Positions 42,494-52,556 are shown, counted from the first letter of the stretch. The stretch: DNA of 64,000 nt from Metabacillus idriensis (GCF_009674765.1 NZ_WKKF01000001.1:868001-932000); one strand, 5' to 3'. Made by a program: numbers and translations. The notes: generated from the sequence alone by a model not told the origin.

Positions 42494-44221
42494 ATGAAAC
42501 GGTTAAATAAAAGGAACCCGAGAGAAAAAAAGAGTTTTGCATCATTTACGTTAAAAGGGAAGCTGCTTGGCAGTTTTTCGGTTATTATTGTGCTCAGTCT
42601 TTTGATGGCGGCGTTTAATATTATTGGTTTCAGCATGGTTAACAGCCAAACAAAGCAGATTGTGCAGGAGGATATGCAGTCGCTTCTCGCAGAAGGAAAG
42701 CTCAGAGATAATATTACGCAGCGCGTGTCTCTTATTAGAGCGTATTTTATTTATGGAAAAGATGAATATAAAGATCAATATTATGAGCTGACTGAAGAAA
42801 GTCAGGCCCTGCAGAAAAAACTTCTTGCCCAAAGAGATAACCTGAAAAGCCGTGAGTTAATGGAAAAAAGTGCTGAATGGGAAGAAATCGTGGAAGAAGA
42901 AGTCATTAAAAGTTTTGATTCCGGAATGAGAGTAACGGCGAACCAGACGCTCCGCGGGGATGTGCAAAATCTTGCCGATGAACTGACAGATGGGTTTGAT
43001 TCTCTCGCCAGTGAGCGAGAAAAGGCCATTATCGAGGATGGAGATGCAATCATTAATCAAGGCCGGTTTATTAATATTCTTGGGATTGTGTTTTCAGTTG
43101 TGATTGTCGCAATCGGTGTCTTCCTGGCCATCCGGATTTCTAATGCGCTCACAAAACCGATTTTAGCAATCGTCAGCCGAATGAAGGCGATCTCGAATGG
43201 TCAGCTGAATCATGCGCCTCTTGTATCCGATTCACGCGATGAAATTGGCGACCTCATCCATTCTGTAAATGAAATGAATCAGCAGCTGAATGGCATTGTG
43301 AAAGATATTTCAGGAGCTTCTTTGTCTGTTGCAGAGCAGAGTGAACAGCTTCAAACTTCATCAAAAGAGCTAAAGGCAGGCAGCGAGCAAATTGCCTCAA
43401 CCATGCAGGAGCTGTCTTCAGGTGCAGAAACACAGGCAAACTCAGCGTCCGATCTTGCTGAAACAATGGGCGGGCTGATGAATTCGATATACATCGCCAA
43501 CCAAAATGGCCAGGCTGTCGCAAAGGCTTCTGCCGAAGTGCTGAATCAATCACAAACAGGCTATTCATTAATGAGCGAGTCTGTCAGTCAAATGAACCGC
43601 ATTAATGATCTAATGGAAAATACCGTGCTGAAAGTGAAGCGTCTTGATGAGCAATCAGGACAGATTTCCACTTTAGTAGACGTCATTCAAAGCATCGCAG
43701 ACCAAACCAATCTCCTGGCTCTGAATGCAGCAATCGAAGCTGCACGTGCCGGAGAACATGGGAGAGGATTCGCAGTTGTGGCAGATGAAGTCCGCAAGCT
43801 TGCTGAACAAGTATCAAGGTCGATTGTTAATATTAATAAAATTGTGGGCAATGTCAGAAAAGAAACGGAAGAAGTAGCTGAAAACCTTGGACTCGGATAT
43901 AAGCAAATTGTAAAAGGGGCAAAATCCATTCATCAAACAGGGGAAAGCTTTTCTGAAATCAAAGCTTTTATTGAAGATATGTCAACTAGAATTGTCACCA
44001 TTCAGACGGATTTAAATCAGATCATGAAAAACAGTCAAGTAATGAATGAATCCATATCAAGCATTGCATCCGTATCGGAAGAAGCAGCTGCAGGAATAGA
44101 ACAAACAGCTGCATCCGCAGAACAGTCCAGCCAGTCCATGGAAGAAATCTCAAGCAACGCAGATTCCTTATCAGACTTGTCCGGAAAACTGAGCAAACTC
44201 GTTAATCGGTTTCAATTTTAG
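42494..44221 (+). CDS. Methyl-accepting chemotaxis protein
   Basis: This 575-residue receptor has a basic N-terminus, a membrane helix (about 25-50), a helical extracytoplasmic sensor of ~140 residues (four-helix-bundle type), a second helix (about 193-213), HAMP (about 215-270) and a long signalling coiled coil with the highly conserved tip [24 protein letters not shown]-like sequence around [20 protein letters not shown]. Ligand unknown. GGGGG lies before the ATG. Monocistronic, with a terminator. Confidence 0.92.
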   Translation: MKRLNKRNPREKKSFASFTLKGKLLGSFSVIIVLSLLMAAFNIIGFSMVNSQTKQIVQEDMQSLLAEGKLRDNITQRVSLIRAYFIYGKDEYKDQYYELTEESQALQKKLLAQRDNLKSRELMEKSAEWEEIVEEEVIKSFDSGMRVTANQTLRGDVQNLADELTDGFDSLASEREKAIIEDGDAIINQGRFINILGIVFSVVIVAIGVFLAIRISNALTKPILAIVSRMKAISNGQLNHAPLVSDSRDEIGDLIHSVNEMNQQLNGIVKDISGASLSVAEQSEQLQTSSKELKAGSEQIASTMQELSSGAETQANSASDLAETMGGLMNSIYIANQNGQAVAKASAEVLNQSQTGYSLMSESVSQMNRINDLMENTVLKVKRLDEQSGQISTLVDVIQSIADQTNLLALNAAIEAARAGEHGRGFAVVADEVRKLAEQVSRSIVNINKIVGNVRKETEEVAENLGLGYKQIVKGAKSIHQTGESFSEIKAFIEDMSTRIVTIQTDLNQIMKNSQVMNESISSIASVSEEAAAGIEQTAASAEQSSQSMEEISSNADSLSDLSGKLSKLVNRFQF

Positions 44222-44292
44222 ACATTTCGGGTTGAATACATTCGAGTATGATGCCACTATGTTTTATGCTTGATTATTATTAACCTTTACCT

Positions 44293-44327
44293 AAAAAGCT
44301 CAGAGCATAAAGACTCTGAGCTTTTTG
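44293..44327 (+). terminator. Terminator after the chemoreceptor gene
   Basis: AAAAAGCTCAGAG pairs with CTCTGAGCTTTTT around a 7-nt loop. Confidence 0.85.
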
Positions 44328-44355
44328 TGCATCATTGATATGAATTTTTTGCCGC

Positions 44356-44685
44356 TCATTTCTTATTCCGAAAATGAAATTGCGCGTTAAGCTGGCCTTC
44401 GAGCATTTTTTTGCGGTAATCCGGTTTGCTGCGCATTTCTTTTTTTCGCATTTCTTTTAGGATTTCATTAGTCTGTACCCCATCTTCCCGTTTGTTTGCG
44501 ATGTCCATGAGCCTCTCCACATCAGAAAATGAATATTTTCTTGTTCCCCGTGTTGTTCTTTGGGGAGAAATTAAATGTCTTTCTTCATAATAGCGGATCT
44601 GCCTTAGTGATAAGCCGGTGAGTTCGCTGACAATTCCAATTGAAATTACTTTTTTGTCTTTATATGAGTGGTCGTGCTGTTCCAT
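44356..44685 (-). CDS. tnrA: Global nitrogen regulator TnrA (MerR family)
   Basis: TnrA activates or represses nitrogen genes under nitrogen limitation and is controlled by feedback-inhibited glutamine synthetase. The 109-residue protein matches TnrA closely: [59 protein letters not shown], and the C-terminal [14 protein letters not shown] that contacts GlnA. I start at the ATG before [10 protein letters not shown] (44685). No glnA is adjacent, which favours TnrA over GlnR. A TnrA box lies 68 bp upstream. Confidence 0.93.
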   Translation of the reverse strand: MEQHDHSYKDKKVISIGIVSELTGLSLRQIRYYEERHLISPQRTTRGTRKYSFSDVERLMDIANKREDGVQTNEILKEMRKKEMRSKPDYRKKMLEGQLNAQFHFRNKK

Positions 44686-44752
44686 CTTTCCACCCCGCAC
44701 ATTAGATTCTTTTTCCAATTATACCTCACTCTGAATTGAAAAAGTGAAGTTT

Positions 44753-44769
44753 TGTGAGAAAATCTAACA
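44753..44769. promoter_or_regulatory. TnrA/GlnR box
   Basis: TGTGAGAAAATCTAACA is a perfect match to the TGTNA-N7-TNACA consensus. It lies between tnrA and a divergent small gene, so it could serve autoregulation of tnrA and control of that gene. A half-like TTTGTGAGAAA repeats ~20 bp further on. Confidence 0.8.
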
Positions 44770-44876
44770 CGGTTTGTGAGAAAAAGAAAATAGTATGTAA
44801 GGTTTATTGACAAGAATGCTGATAAAAGTTTTGGTTCTTATTAAACTAACAATAAGAGTTTGAAGGAGGAGACAGC

Positions 44877-45032
44877 ATGGACATGAAGAAGGCAGCTGAA
44901 ATTGCCAAAAAAATAGTGGAATTAGATGTAAGGAGGGATGAGATGCTTGAGGATCTTCAGACCGTTATCGGGAAAGATGCTCATGAATTTTTGCGCTTTG
45001 TGCAAAATGGTTTCTTGAAAAAATCATCCTGA
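44877..45032 (+). CDS. Small helical protein divergent from tnrA
   Basis: The short gene encodes 51 residues: MDMKKAAEIAKKIVELDVRR, then DEMLEDLQTVIGKDAHEFLRF and VQNGFLKKSS. It is amphipathic and probably all-helical, with no signal peptide. AAGGAGG lies 7 nt before the ATG. A TTGACA occurs at 44807. I do not recognise the family. The position near a TnrA box hints at nitrogen control. Its 3' end overlaps the converging gene 44981-45292. Confidence 0.65.
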   Translation: MDMKKAAEIAKKIVELDVRRDEMLEDLQTVIGKDAHEFLRFVQNGFLKKSS

Positions 45033-45292
45033 TTGGCTGCTGAGGGGATTGAGGAGGAATAGCCTGCTAAATATTGAGTCAGCTCATGGATGTATTCTTC
45101 TGTGAATAATGAAGTTACATCACCGAAACGATTAAGATTCGTTTCATATGCACATAAAAATAGAAGCTTTTCATCTGGAATAGAAAGGCGTGCGAAAAAG
45201 AGCTGTTCATGCTTTGGTTCAAGGGTATTAAGGAAGTAAATGTCTTGATCTTGATGGTTTTTGCGGAAAGCTGCCGGCCGAATATGCTTCAC
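44981..45292 (-). CDS. Hypothetical soluble protein, 103 residues
   Basis: No recognised family. It starts at GTG (VKHIRPAAFRKN) with GGAGA nine bases upstream. The middle reads EQLFFARLSIPDEKLLFLCAYE, suggesting a small alpha/beta fold; the tail is basic. It overlaps the small forward gene at its 3' end by 52 bp, so at least one of the two 3' ends is unusual. Confidence 0.5.
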   Translation of the reverse strand: MKHIRPAAFRKNHQDQDIYFLNTLEPKHEQLFFARLSIPDEKLLFLCAYETNLNRFGDVTSLFTEEYIHELTQYLAGYSSSIPSAANQDDFFKKPFCTKRKNS

Positions 45293-45444
45293 TGTTTCAT
45301 CATCTCCTGAATCGATTTAGAAACTAGTGTCGACCATTTACAGCTTTTTAACACATGTCAGTGAATTTTTACACTCACTTAACTGAAGGGCAACAATTAG
45401 AGGGTAGAGTTAAGAGAGGACAAAATGAAAGGGGAAATGAGAAT

Positions 45445-45630
45445 ATGAGTAAATTATTCCAAAAAGCATTGGAAGATCAAAGAGCCTTTTACTGCAAGAA
45501 GCTATTATCGCTTGGCATTTATAATCCAGAAGTTTTAAGCAGCATGACCCTGTCAGAGTTAAAAAAGGAATATCATTATTTTTATAACAATATCCCTTTA
45601 ATCAAGCTTTCACATAAAAAATCTGTTTGA
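45445..45630 (+). CDS. FbpA-like Fur-regulated basic protein
   Basis: The 61-residue protein fits the Fur_reg_FbpA pattern: an N-terminal LFQKALEDQRAFYCKKLLSLGIYN helix pair, then the signature MTLSELKKEYHYFY. In B. subtilis FbpA acts with the small RNA FsrA in iron sparing. I start at the ATG of MSKLFQK, preceded by AAAGGGG. I could not find a convincing Fur box by eye, so iron control is inferred from the family only. Confidence 0.72.
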   Translation: MSKLFQKALEDQRAFYCKKLLSLGIYNPEVLSSMTLSELKKEYHYFYNNIPLIKLSHKKSV

Positions 45631-46338
45631 ACCTGAGTTCAGAGTGTTTAAAAAAAGAGCATTCAACCTGTATGTGATCTTGTCTTTATTGGGGCTTGGA
45701 GAAACTTTTCGGATGACAGAATCAATTTCGCGCATGCTGTTTTCGATAAATTCATGTAATAATAATAGCCTCGGTTCAAAGTCGAGTTCGTCTCCGGCTT
45801 TTTTTCTTGCGAGCAATGAAATAAATATCTCTTTTAGCTGCTGCGCTGCAGGTGCAACATGCAGCAATTGAGCAATTGACTGCGAGGGAAACGTTTGATG
45901 GTTCAGCACCCACTATGCATACAAAATAGGTCTTACTATATTCAGCAAATGCTTAGCTTTTTTCCTTTTTCCACAGTCCGCCATTATCTGAATATGAAGG
46001 ATACGGCTACAAATGATTCAACACCTTATCTTCTGCGTAAATAAAAGGAGAATGAAGCACTCCTTTAATGAAGAGTTTGATTTTTTAAGAAGCTTCAGCG
46101 CTTTCTTCAGATCACAGCCGAAGATATCCAGCCCTTCTGCAGACCCCTCAATCACATCTCTCCCTTCATCAATCTGCAAATACCAATTTTTCTTTCTTAT
46201 TTAGATAAAACGGACATCATAGTCGCTTTCATCAGAGTGACAGCCCCATGCTGTGCTTCCTGATTCACAGGCATACTGGATGGAGATTTCTTCATTCTTC
46301 GCTAATTCCTGCAGTGCTTCTTCAATGATTTTCCTCAT
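45610..46338 (-). pseudogene. Decayed YcgL-type nucleotidyltransferase
   Basis: The minus strand reads MRKIIEEALQELAKNEEISI then QYACESGSTAWGCHSDESDY and DVRFI, the nucleotide-binding start of YcgL-type (polymerase-beta fold) proteins. An in-frame TAA follows, then DEGRDVIEGSAEGLDIFGCDLK in the same frame. A frameshift follows (LHSPFIYAEDK continues in another frame), then a missing middle portion. The C-terminal part resumes as KKAKHLLNIVRPILYA, stop, WVLNHQTFPSQSIAQLL and LARKKAGDELDFEPR. Two nonsense codons, a frameshift and an internal deletion show genuine decay rather than one sequencing error. Confidence 0.75.
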
Positions 46339-46434
46339 CTGTTTCCATTCTCCTTATAAAATGAAATTAGAGATAATAGCTTCCAATAATCATTGTGTGT
46401 TAAGATGAGAAAAAGATGTGAAGGCAGGGGCTAA

Positions 46435-47028
46435 ATGGGAATGAAACTTGCAGGTATCGTTTTAGCCGGCGGGCAGTCACGGCGGTTTGGTTCAGATAAA
46501 GCGCTTGAGCCATTCGAAGAAAGTACTTTTTTGGATTTTGCTTTAAAAAATTTGAAAGCGGTAACAGAAACCGTGGCAGTTATCGGCCGAACAGATCATT
46601 ATAATGAGAACGTTCAATTTTTCGGGGATAGCGCCAAATATAAGGGTATGGGCCCTCTCGCAGGACTATATACAGCCATGAATGAGGTTCAGGCAGAATG
46701 GTATCTCGTACTGGCATGCGATATGCCGCTTATTGATAAGGAGATTCTGACAGTTCTCCTATCAGGCATAAATGAAAAACAGGCGGCTGTCATCCCTGTC
46801 ATACACGGAAAATGTCATCCTCTATGCGCCTTATATCATTGTTCAGCTTTATCTGAGATTGAGAGATTATTAGATCAAAAACAATTAAAGATGATGACCT
46901 TGCTGGATCAATTAAATCCCGTCTATTTAGACGAATCTAATTTCAAGAATCCCGGCCGTTTTGCCAATATAAATAGGAGAGAAGATCTGAGGATTTTAGG
47001 AGATGGTCACCAGCAAAGTATTAATTAG
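46435..47028 (+). CDS. mobA: Molybdenum cofactor guanylyltransferase
   Basis: MobA attaches GMP to molybdopterin. The 197-residue protein has the nucleotidyltransferase start GIVLAGGQSRRFGSDKALEPF, GPLAGLYTAMN and the catalytic acidic LACDMPLID. The usual LCALYHCSALSEIE and FANINRREDL segments are present. No other cofactor genes are nearby, so the pathway is completed elsewhere. ATG with AGGGG upstream; an alternative ATG lies two codons in. Confidence 0.9.
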   Translation: MGMKLAGIVLAGGQSRRFGSDKALEPFEESTFLDFALKNLKAVTETVAVIGRTDHYNENVQFFGDSAKYKGMGPLAGLYTAMNEVQAEWYLVLACDMPLIDKEILTVLLSGINEKQAAVIPVIHGKCHPLCALYHCSALSEIERLLDQKQLKMMTLLDQLNPVYLDESNFKNPGRFANINRREDLRILGDGHQQSIN

Positions 47029-47045
47029 GAGTGGGGACAATGGAC

Positions 47046-47270
47046 ATGAAGGATTCCTCATTCCAGATGAACTCCCTGAAAAGTGGAATCAAAGGACCTA
47101 TACGAGTCCACAAAACAGGTCAAATCCTGAAAAAGAGGAAACAAAGGCCCTGTATGAGTTCAAAAAACAAGTCAAATCCTGATAAAGAGGAATCAAAGGC
47201 CCTGTATGAGACCAAAAAACAGGTCAAATTCAGAAAAAGAGGAATCAATGGACTAGTATGATTCCTCAAT
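47046..47270. repeat. Tandem array, ~four 52-bp units
   Basis: The anchor CT[GA]TA[TC]GAG recurs at 47098, 47150, 47202 and, degenerate, near 47253, i.e. every 52 bp. Units contain AAAACAGGTCAAATCCTGA and GAGGAATCAAAGG. In inverse orientation the 10.6-kb array shares these blocks. A 76-residue frame crosses the array but has no convincing support. No gene is called in 47029-47438. Confidence 0.8.
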
Positions 47271-47438
47271 TAGTCCAATTTACATTATAAAGGGAATCTT
47301 TATACCGCAGTGAAGCTCCCTATGAATCTAGTGATTCAAAAAAAGAAACTACTTCAAAAAACACAGGATTGATAGTAGAATAAATGATAGAACTGTGTGA
47401 ATTTTAAGACATTTTAAGAATGTTAAAGTAAGAGGGCG

Positions 47439-47903
47439 ATGAGAATGGTGTCTTATACAGATGAAGAACTTGAACTTTCATTGAATTTATTTAAAACGTT
47501 TGCAAGATCTTTTAAAAGTGTGTCAGAGCACTCCATCCGCGACAGCAAAGAACATGGCTTTAATCCGACGGAGTTTTCAGTGCTTGAACTGCTTTACACG
47601 AAGGGCCCGCAAAAGCTTCAGCAAATCGGCTCAAGGCTGCTGCTTGTCAGCGGCAATGTGACCTATGTTATTGATAAGCTTGAAAAAAATGAATTTATCT
47701 ACCGTGAACAAGATCCAAAAGATAAACGGTCTGTCTATGCGAAGCTGACTGAAAAAGGTCAAACCTATCTGGATGAAATTTACCCGATTCACACGCTTAG
47801 AATGGCGCGCGCCTTTTCGGGGCTTTCAACTGAAGAGCAGCAGCAGCTCATGGCCTTGCTGAAAAAAGCAGGCGTTCATAGCCAGCATTTATTGTTTCGT
47901 TAA
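47439..47903 (+). CDS. MarR-family transcriptional regulator
   Basis: The 154-residue protein has a typical winged-helix MarR fold: HGFNPTEFSVLELLYTKGPQKLQQIGSRLLLVSGNVTYVIDKLEKNEFI and the wing EQDPKDKRSVYAKLTEKG. It resembles the MhqR-type quinone/electrophile regulators, but no target gene is adjacent. No cysteine is present in the recognition region. AGAGGG precedes the ATG. A terminator follows directly. Confidence 0.82.
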   Translation: MRMVSYTDEELELSLNLFKTFARSFKSVSEHSIRDSKEHGFNPTEFSVLELLYTKGPQKLQQIGSRLLLVSGNVTYVIDKLEKNEFIYREQDPKDKRSVYAKLTEKGQTYLDEIYPIHTLRMARAFSGLSTEEQQQLMALLKKAGVHSQHLLFR

Positions 47904-47906
47904 AAA

Positions 47907-47931
47907 ATCCCGCACATGCCGGGATTTTTTA
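47907..47931. terminator. Bidirectional terminator
   Basis: AATCCCGCACATGCCGGGATTTT: AATCCCG and CGGGATT stem with T run, between the MarR gene and the convergent gene at 47929. Confidence 0.75.
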
Positions 47932-48267
47932 TTGTTTAAACAGAAAATAGTACGTATTTTCCACATTCATTTTCTTTGTATAATCCATCCATTTGATGTT
48001 TCTGGTTTGGCTGTCAAGCTTTGTATTCACTTCATGTTCAATTTCCTGCATGAGTCTGGCCGTCTGATCATAGGTCATACAAAAGTGTTCTGCGGCTTGC
48101 TTATAGGGTGAATGCCTGACGAGCAGCTGAATGAACTGGTCTTTTGATTTTGCCTTTTGTGCAAGCTTTTCCTCCGCATGTTCAATAAATTGATAAAGCT
48201 CCCGTTTTTCACTAGGGAGGGCAGCCAGTATTTGTTTCGTTAACAAGTCTAATAATGTTGAATTCAT
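47929..48267 (-). CDS. Hypothetical helical protein, 112 residues
   Basis: The predicted protein is entirely helical and soluble. HSPYKQAAEHFCMTYDQTARLMQEIE resembles a helix-turn-helix-like segment of the sort seen in small DNA-binding Bacillus proteins, but no family is recognised. AAAGGTG lies just before the ATG. It is convergent with the MarR gene and upstream of nothing obvious. Confidence 0.6.
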   Translation of the reverse strand: MNSTLLDLLTKQILAALPSEKRELYQFIEHAEEKLAQKAKSKDQFIQLLVRHSPYKQAAEHFCMTYDQTARLMQEIEHEVNTKLDSQTRNIKWMDYTKKMNVENTYYFLFKQ

Positions 48268-48340
48268 GTTATTTCACCTTTAAAACGTAATCATTACTAT
48301 TTGTAATATAAACGATTTCTTTCTTAATTGAAAGAAATGT

Positions 48341-49150
48341 TTATTTAAAGAAAGAAATCCAAATAAGACCGCTCACTGCTGAAAAAAACAAATGAAGACC
48401 TGCGAATACAGCAAATCCGTTTGCGCTTACGACAGTACCGAGCTGAAATAGTATGGCTTGAAAGCAAAGCAAGCTTATAAATAAAAGGGACTTGGCTGAT
48501 TTGTTTTTGGACAGCGTCATAAGTGTGTAAATCAAGCTTGCCAGGCAATAAAAGATGGAGTTGCCCGCAATATGATCTCGTGCTGCATCCGAAAACCAGC
48601 CAGGCTGAAAATGATACATAGAAAAAGGAACAGTTGCAGCCCAAGTCAATGAAAGCGTGATTGTTACATTAATAAAATAGAGGGACATCATTTTTGCTGT
48701 GAGATTCCCATTTTTCAAAAGGCTGTACCAGACGGAAGAAATATAGAATGCAACAGGAAGGAAAGCGGTTGTAAAGTAAGTTTTCCACCAATGATGCTCG
48801 TATATTTCTAAATGCAAGAACAGGACCTCTATTGCAGATATACATAAACTGATCAGCAGCATGACTGGAACACCGAGTCTGAAAAAGGCGATGACGACAG
48901 CTGTCATCGGTACAATCATGACCTGGCTGAAAAGCGATCCAAATGTGCTGTCATAGAAAGGGTCTGCGATAACTTCAGGCTTATACGTGTATGAATGAAA
49001 GAAAACAAAAATGAGAATTTCAAATAAGTATGCAAGACCTGCATTGAATAACCATAAGGGAATCAGCAATTGCGGGTCTTTTTTTGCAGCAGAAGCTGCA
49101 AGGAACAGGCTTATGAGAAACAGCAGGAAAAACCAGATGAAATTAGGCAT
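48341..49150 (-). CDS. Polytopic membrane protein, CBO0543-like
   Basis: This 269-residue protein has about eight hydrophobic segments and short loops. The region IYEHHWWKTYFTTAFLP and the overall length fit the CBO0543-type membrane proteins of Bacillaceae and Clostridia, whose function is unknown. Divergent from the RND pump gene, with ~180 bp between them. Confidence 0.6.
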   Translation of the reverse strand: MPNFIWFFLLFLISLFLAASAAKKDPQLLIPLWLFNAGLAYLFEILIFVFFHSYTYKPEVIADPFYDSTFGSLFSQVMIVPMTAVVIAFFRLGVPVMLLISLCISAIEVLFLHLEIYEHHWWKTYFTTAFLPVAFYISSVWYSLLKNGNLTAKMMSLYFINVTITLSLTWAATVPFSMYHFQPGWFSDAARDHIAGNSIFYCLASLIYTLMTLSKNKSAKSLLFISLLCFQAILFQLGTVVSANGFAVFAGLHLFFSAVSGLIWISFFK

Positions 49151-49331
49151 AGATCGGCTCCAAATATGTAAGGATAAGGCTTATTTTTGACTGCCGCCCG
49201 CCCAAATATGTTTTCTTTTTCTATTACGACGGAATACGAGCTCAAAACATGTTAAAACTTGTAATGAAGATCAGCGTTTAATATAGTATCAGTACGATTA
49301 TCAGATACAGATCCGGGAGATGAAAAGCAGC

Positions 49332-52300
49332 GTGAAAATAAGTTCTTTTTCCATTAGAAGACCCGTCTTTACGATTGTAACCATGTTTTTAGTGCTGATC
49401 TTGGGCATTGTTTCTTTTATTAACATTCCGCTAAAACTCATTCCTGACATTAATCCGCCAGTTGGAATTGTTGTTACCAACTATCAGGGAGCGAGCCCGG
49501 ATGAAGTTGTTGATAAAATTTCTAAGCCCCTGGAAGAATCGCTTTCGACTTTAGAAGGCATTGACACGATTACGTCAACCTCTCAAGAGGGTGCAAGCTT
49601 AATTCTGATGCAATTTTCATGGACGACGAAAATTGATGATATACAAAATGAAATTCAGAGCAGAATTGCAGATGTACCTGTGCCTGATGATGCGGATAAA
49701 CCACGTTTTTTAAAATTTGATCCTGCACAATTCCCGATTATTCAGCTGTCGCTTACTTCTGACGGTGACAGGAAAGAACTGCAGCAGCTGGCTGAAGACT
49801 TAGAGCAGGAGCTGACGAAAACTGAAGGTGTAGCCAACGTCAATCTCTCAGGGCTAACCGTTGAGGAATTAAAGGTTGAGCTGAATGAAGATAAGTTAAA
49901 AACCTATCAGCTGAGTCAGTCCGAAGTTGTTGATGCCATCCGTTCAAATGTGGTGACGATGCCCGGTGATCCGATTATAACTGAGGGAAAACAGCTGACG
50001 ACGCGGGTGATTTCCGCGATAGACTCAGTTCTGACTTTAAAAGAAATTATTATTGCCAAAGATCCAGGCAGCGGTGATGATGTACGGCTTTCGGATCTTT
50101 CAACCGTTGCCTTAAAACCTCAAGAATCTGACACGATTACAAGAGCCAATCAGCAGCCGTCTATCCTTTTAAGTGTGCTTCAGCAGTCAGATGCCAATAC
50201 GGCAGCTGTATCGAAGGCTTTTCAGGAAAACTTGGATGAGCTCCTTCAAAATGAAAAATACGAATCGATTGCAGCAGACGTCCTGTTTGATCAGGGAGAT
50301 TATGTTGATCAGGCGATCGGCAACATGCTGAATACGCTGCTGATCGGCGGCATTCTGGCGATGATCGTTCTTTTTGTTTTTTTAAGGAACGTAAAAAGTC
50401 CGCTTATTATCGGGATCGCCATTCCCTATTCTGTAATTGTGACCTTTGTCCTGATGTATTTTTCAAAGTTTTCGCTGAACATCATGACGCTCGGAGGCCT
50501 TGCGCTTGGAATTGGCATGCTTGTTGATAATGCGATTGTTGTGATTGAAAATATCTATCGTCATTTATCGATGGGGAAGGATCCAAAGAAATCAGCTTAT
50601 GAAGGAGCAAGAGAGATGGGTCCGGCAATTATTGCCTCCACTCTTACGACAGTGGCCGTCTTCTTGCCCGTTGTCTTTATTACAGGAATTATCGGGGAAC
50701 TTTTTACGGAGTTTGCTTTAACCATCGCCTTCAGTTTATTTGCCTCCCTGTTTGTCGCTTTAACGATTGTCCCAATGCTTGCAAGCAGACTGCTTAAGCG
50801 GCCATCTGAAAACCTGGAAGAGAAAAGACGTGATACCGCATTTATCAGGCGGCTTGATGCAGCAATCAGGTGGACCCTGCGCAACCGTGCGCTAGTGCTC
50901 ATCCTCACTTTCGTTCTATTCGGGGCCAGCCTTTTCGGCTTAACAAAAGCAGGGGCACTCTTTCTGCCGAATACAGATGAAGGATTCTTTACTATCGATG
51001 TTGAGCTGGAAAATGGATCGGCTCTTGAAACAACAGAAAAAACAATTGAGGCGATTGAAGAGAAGCTTGAGGATAAAGAGGATGTCGAGCTGTATGTGAG
51101 TTTGATCGGTTCCACTCAGGAGCAATCTTTCAGAGGGACGGCAAGCACCAACATTGCCGAGGTCTATGTGAAAATGGCGGAAAGCGATAAACGCGAGATT
51201 TCAACGTTTGATTTTATTGATGATGCTAAAAAGGAAATTGAGAGTGCCGCACATGGAGTGAACCGTTCTGCTGAGCTTTCATTCAATGTTCAGTCCACTT
51301 CAGGTTCTTCACCTAACACGGTAACGTTTAATGTCAGGGATACAGATGCAGAAAGACTGAAGAAATCAGTCAGACGGGTTGAAAAATCAATCACTGAGCT
51401 TGGTGATGTGACTGAGGTGACAACAGATCTAACAGATACAATAGAAGAAATTCAAATCAACGTAGACAGGAAGAAAGCAGCTGATCAGGGACTTGCTCCT
51501 GCTCAGATTGGCATGGTCGTAGCAGATGCAACACGCGGAACGGATGCCTTTCAGCTTGAAAATGCAGAAAATAATGAAATCTACAATGTCTCAGTCAGCT
51601 ATTCCAAAAATGCAACAGAAAACATCAGCGCCTTATCTAACCTTCAGCTGAAAAAGCCTGATGGCACGTTTATACCCTTGAAAGAGGTAGCATCAATTGA
51701 AACAGGCGAAGGTCCAAGTTCTGTACAGCGCATCAACAAAGAAAGTGCCGTTCAGTTTACAGTGAAGTTTAAAAACTCAGCAAACCTTGGAGATGTGTCA
51801 AATCAGATTGATCAGGAAATAGAAGACTTAAAGCTGCCGGAGGAAACGGATATTTCCTTCAGCGGAGACAGAGAGCTGCTCGAATCAAGCATCGACGATA
51901 TGATTCTGGCATTCGTTCTGGCTGTCGTGTTCATTTATATTGTGATGGCCGCCCAGTTTGAATCGTTTAAATATCCATTTGTCATTATGTTTACCGTACC
52001 GCTTATGATCATCGGTGTTGCGGCAGCGCTGCTTGCAACCGGAACATCCATCAGTCTGACTGTGATCATAGGAATCATCGTCCTTGCCGGTATTGTCGTG
52101 AATAATGCTATTGTGATAGTTGATTATATCAATCAGAAAAAAGCAGAAGGTTATGGAACATATGAGGCGCTCGTTGAATCGGTAAAGGTAAGAATCCGCC
52201 CAATCTTAATGACCGCATTAACAACCATTCTTGGTCTGATCCCGCTCGCGCTTGGAATTGGTGAGGGGACGGAAATCAACAGGCCGATGGGGCTTACTGT

Positions 52301-52556
52301 GATTGGCGGGCTTATTTCCAGCACGTTCCTCACACTGTTTGTCATTCCAATCATCTACAGTCTGTTTGATAAAGAGACCCGCACGATGAACAGAAAACTA
52401 GCCGCTGCAGATGGTTATCCAATTGATGCCCGTGTGCATGATGCTAAGCATGAAAACCAAGAGGATTCAGCTGAAGCGAAATACAGCCAAAAAGAAATGG
52501 TCGATCTGCTGGAACAGATTACAAAGCTTGTTAAAGAGAAAGATTCGGATAAGTAA
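49332..52556 (+). CDS. RND-family efflux pump permease
   Basis: The 1074-residue transporter has the full RND plan: membrane helix 1 (RRPVFTIVTMFLVLILGIVSF), a large extracytoplasmic domain, six central helices (about 340-530, with GIGMLVDNAIVVIENIYRH holding the proton-relay Asp), a second extracytoplasmic domain and six C-terminal helices. GTG at 49332 (VKISSFSIRRPVF) fits related starts and lies nine bases after GGGAGATG. No membrane-fusion subunit is nearby, as is common in Firmicutes. It could export lipophilic toxins or lipopeptides; substrate unknown. Confidence 0.9.
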   Translation: MKISSFSIRRPVFTIVTMFLVLILGIVSFINIPLKLIPDINPPVGIVVTNYQGASPDEVVDKISKPLEESLSTLEGIDTITSTSQEGASLILMQFSWTTKIDDIQNEIQSRIADVPVPDDADKPRFLKFDPAQFPIIQLSLTSDGDRKELQQLAEDLEQELTKTEGVANVNLSGLTVEELKVELNEDKLKTYQLSQSEVVDAIRSNVVTMPGDPIITEGKQLTTRVISAIDSVLTLKEIIIAKDPGSGDDVRLSDLSTVALKPQESDTITRANQQPSILLSVLQQSDANTAAVSKAFQENLDELLQNEKYESIAADVLFDQGDYVDQAIGNMLNTLLIGGILAMIVLFVFLRNVKSPLIIGIAIPYSVIVTFVLMYFSKFSLNIMTLGGLALGIGMLVDNAIVVIENIYRHLSMGKDPKKSAYEGAREMGPAIIASTLTTVAVFLPVVFITGIIGELFTEFALTIAFSLFASLFVALTIVPMLASRLLKRPSENLEEKRRDTAFIRRLDAAIRWTLRNRALVLILTFVLFGASLFGLTKAGALFLPNTDEGFFTIDVELENGSALETTEKTIEAIEEKLEDKEDVELYVSLIGSTQEQSFRGTASTNIAEVYVKMAESDKREISTFDFIDDAKKEIESAAHGVNRSAELSFNVQSTSGSSPNTVTFNVRDTDAERLKKSVRRVEKSITELGDVTEVTTDLTDTIEEIQINVDRKKAADQGLAPAQIGMVVADATRGTDAFQLENAENNEIYNVSVSYSKNATENISALSNLQLKKPDGTFIPLKEVASIETGEGPSSVQRINKESAVQFTVKFKNSANLGDVSNQIDQEIEDLKLPEETDISFSGDRELLESSIDDMILAFVLAVVFIYIVMAAQFESFKYPFVIMFTVPLMIIGVAAALLATGTSISLTVIIGIIVLAGIVVNNAIVIVDYINQKKAEGYGTYEALVESVKVRIRPILMTALTTILGLIPLALGIGEGTEINRPMGLTVIGGLISSTFLTLFVIPIIYSLFDKETRTMNRKLAAADGYPIDARVHDAKHENQEDSAEAKYSQKEMVDLLEQITKLVKEKDSDK

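Noticed and set aside
44356-44685. GlnR instead of TnrA
   Set aside because: There is no glnA next to it, and the C-terminal sequence matches TnrA more closely.
47031-47261. 76-residue ORF across the 52-bp array
   Set aside because: The frame is produced by the tandem repeat and shifts with the unit; no support as a gene.
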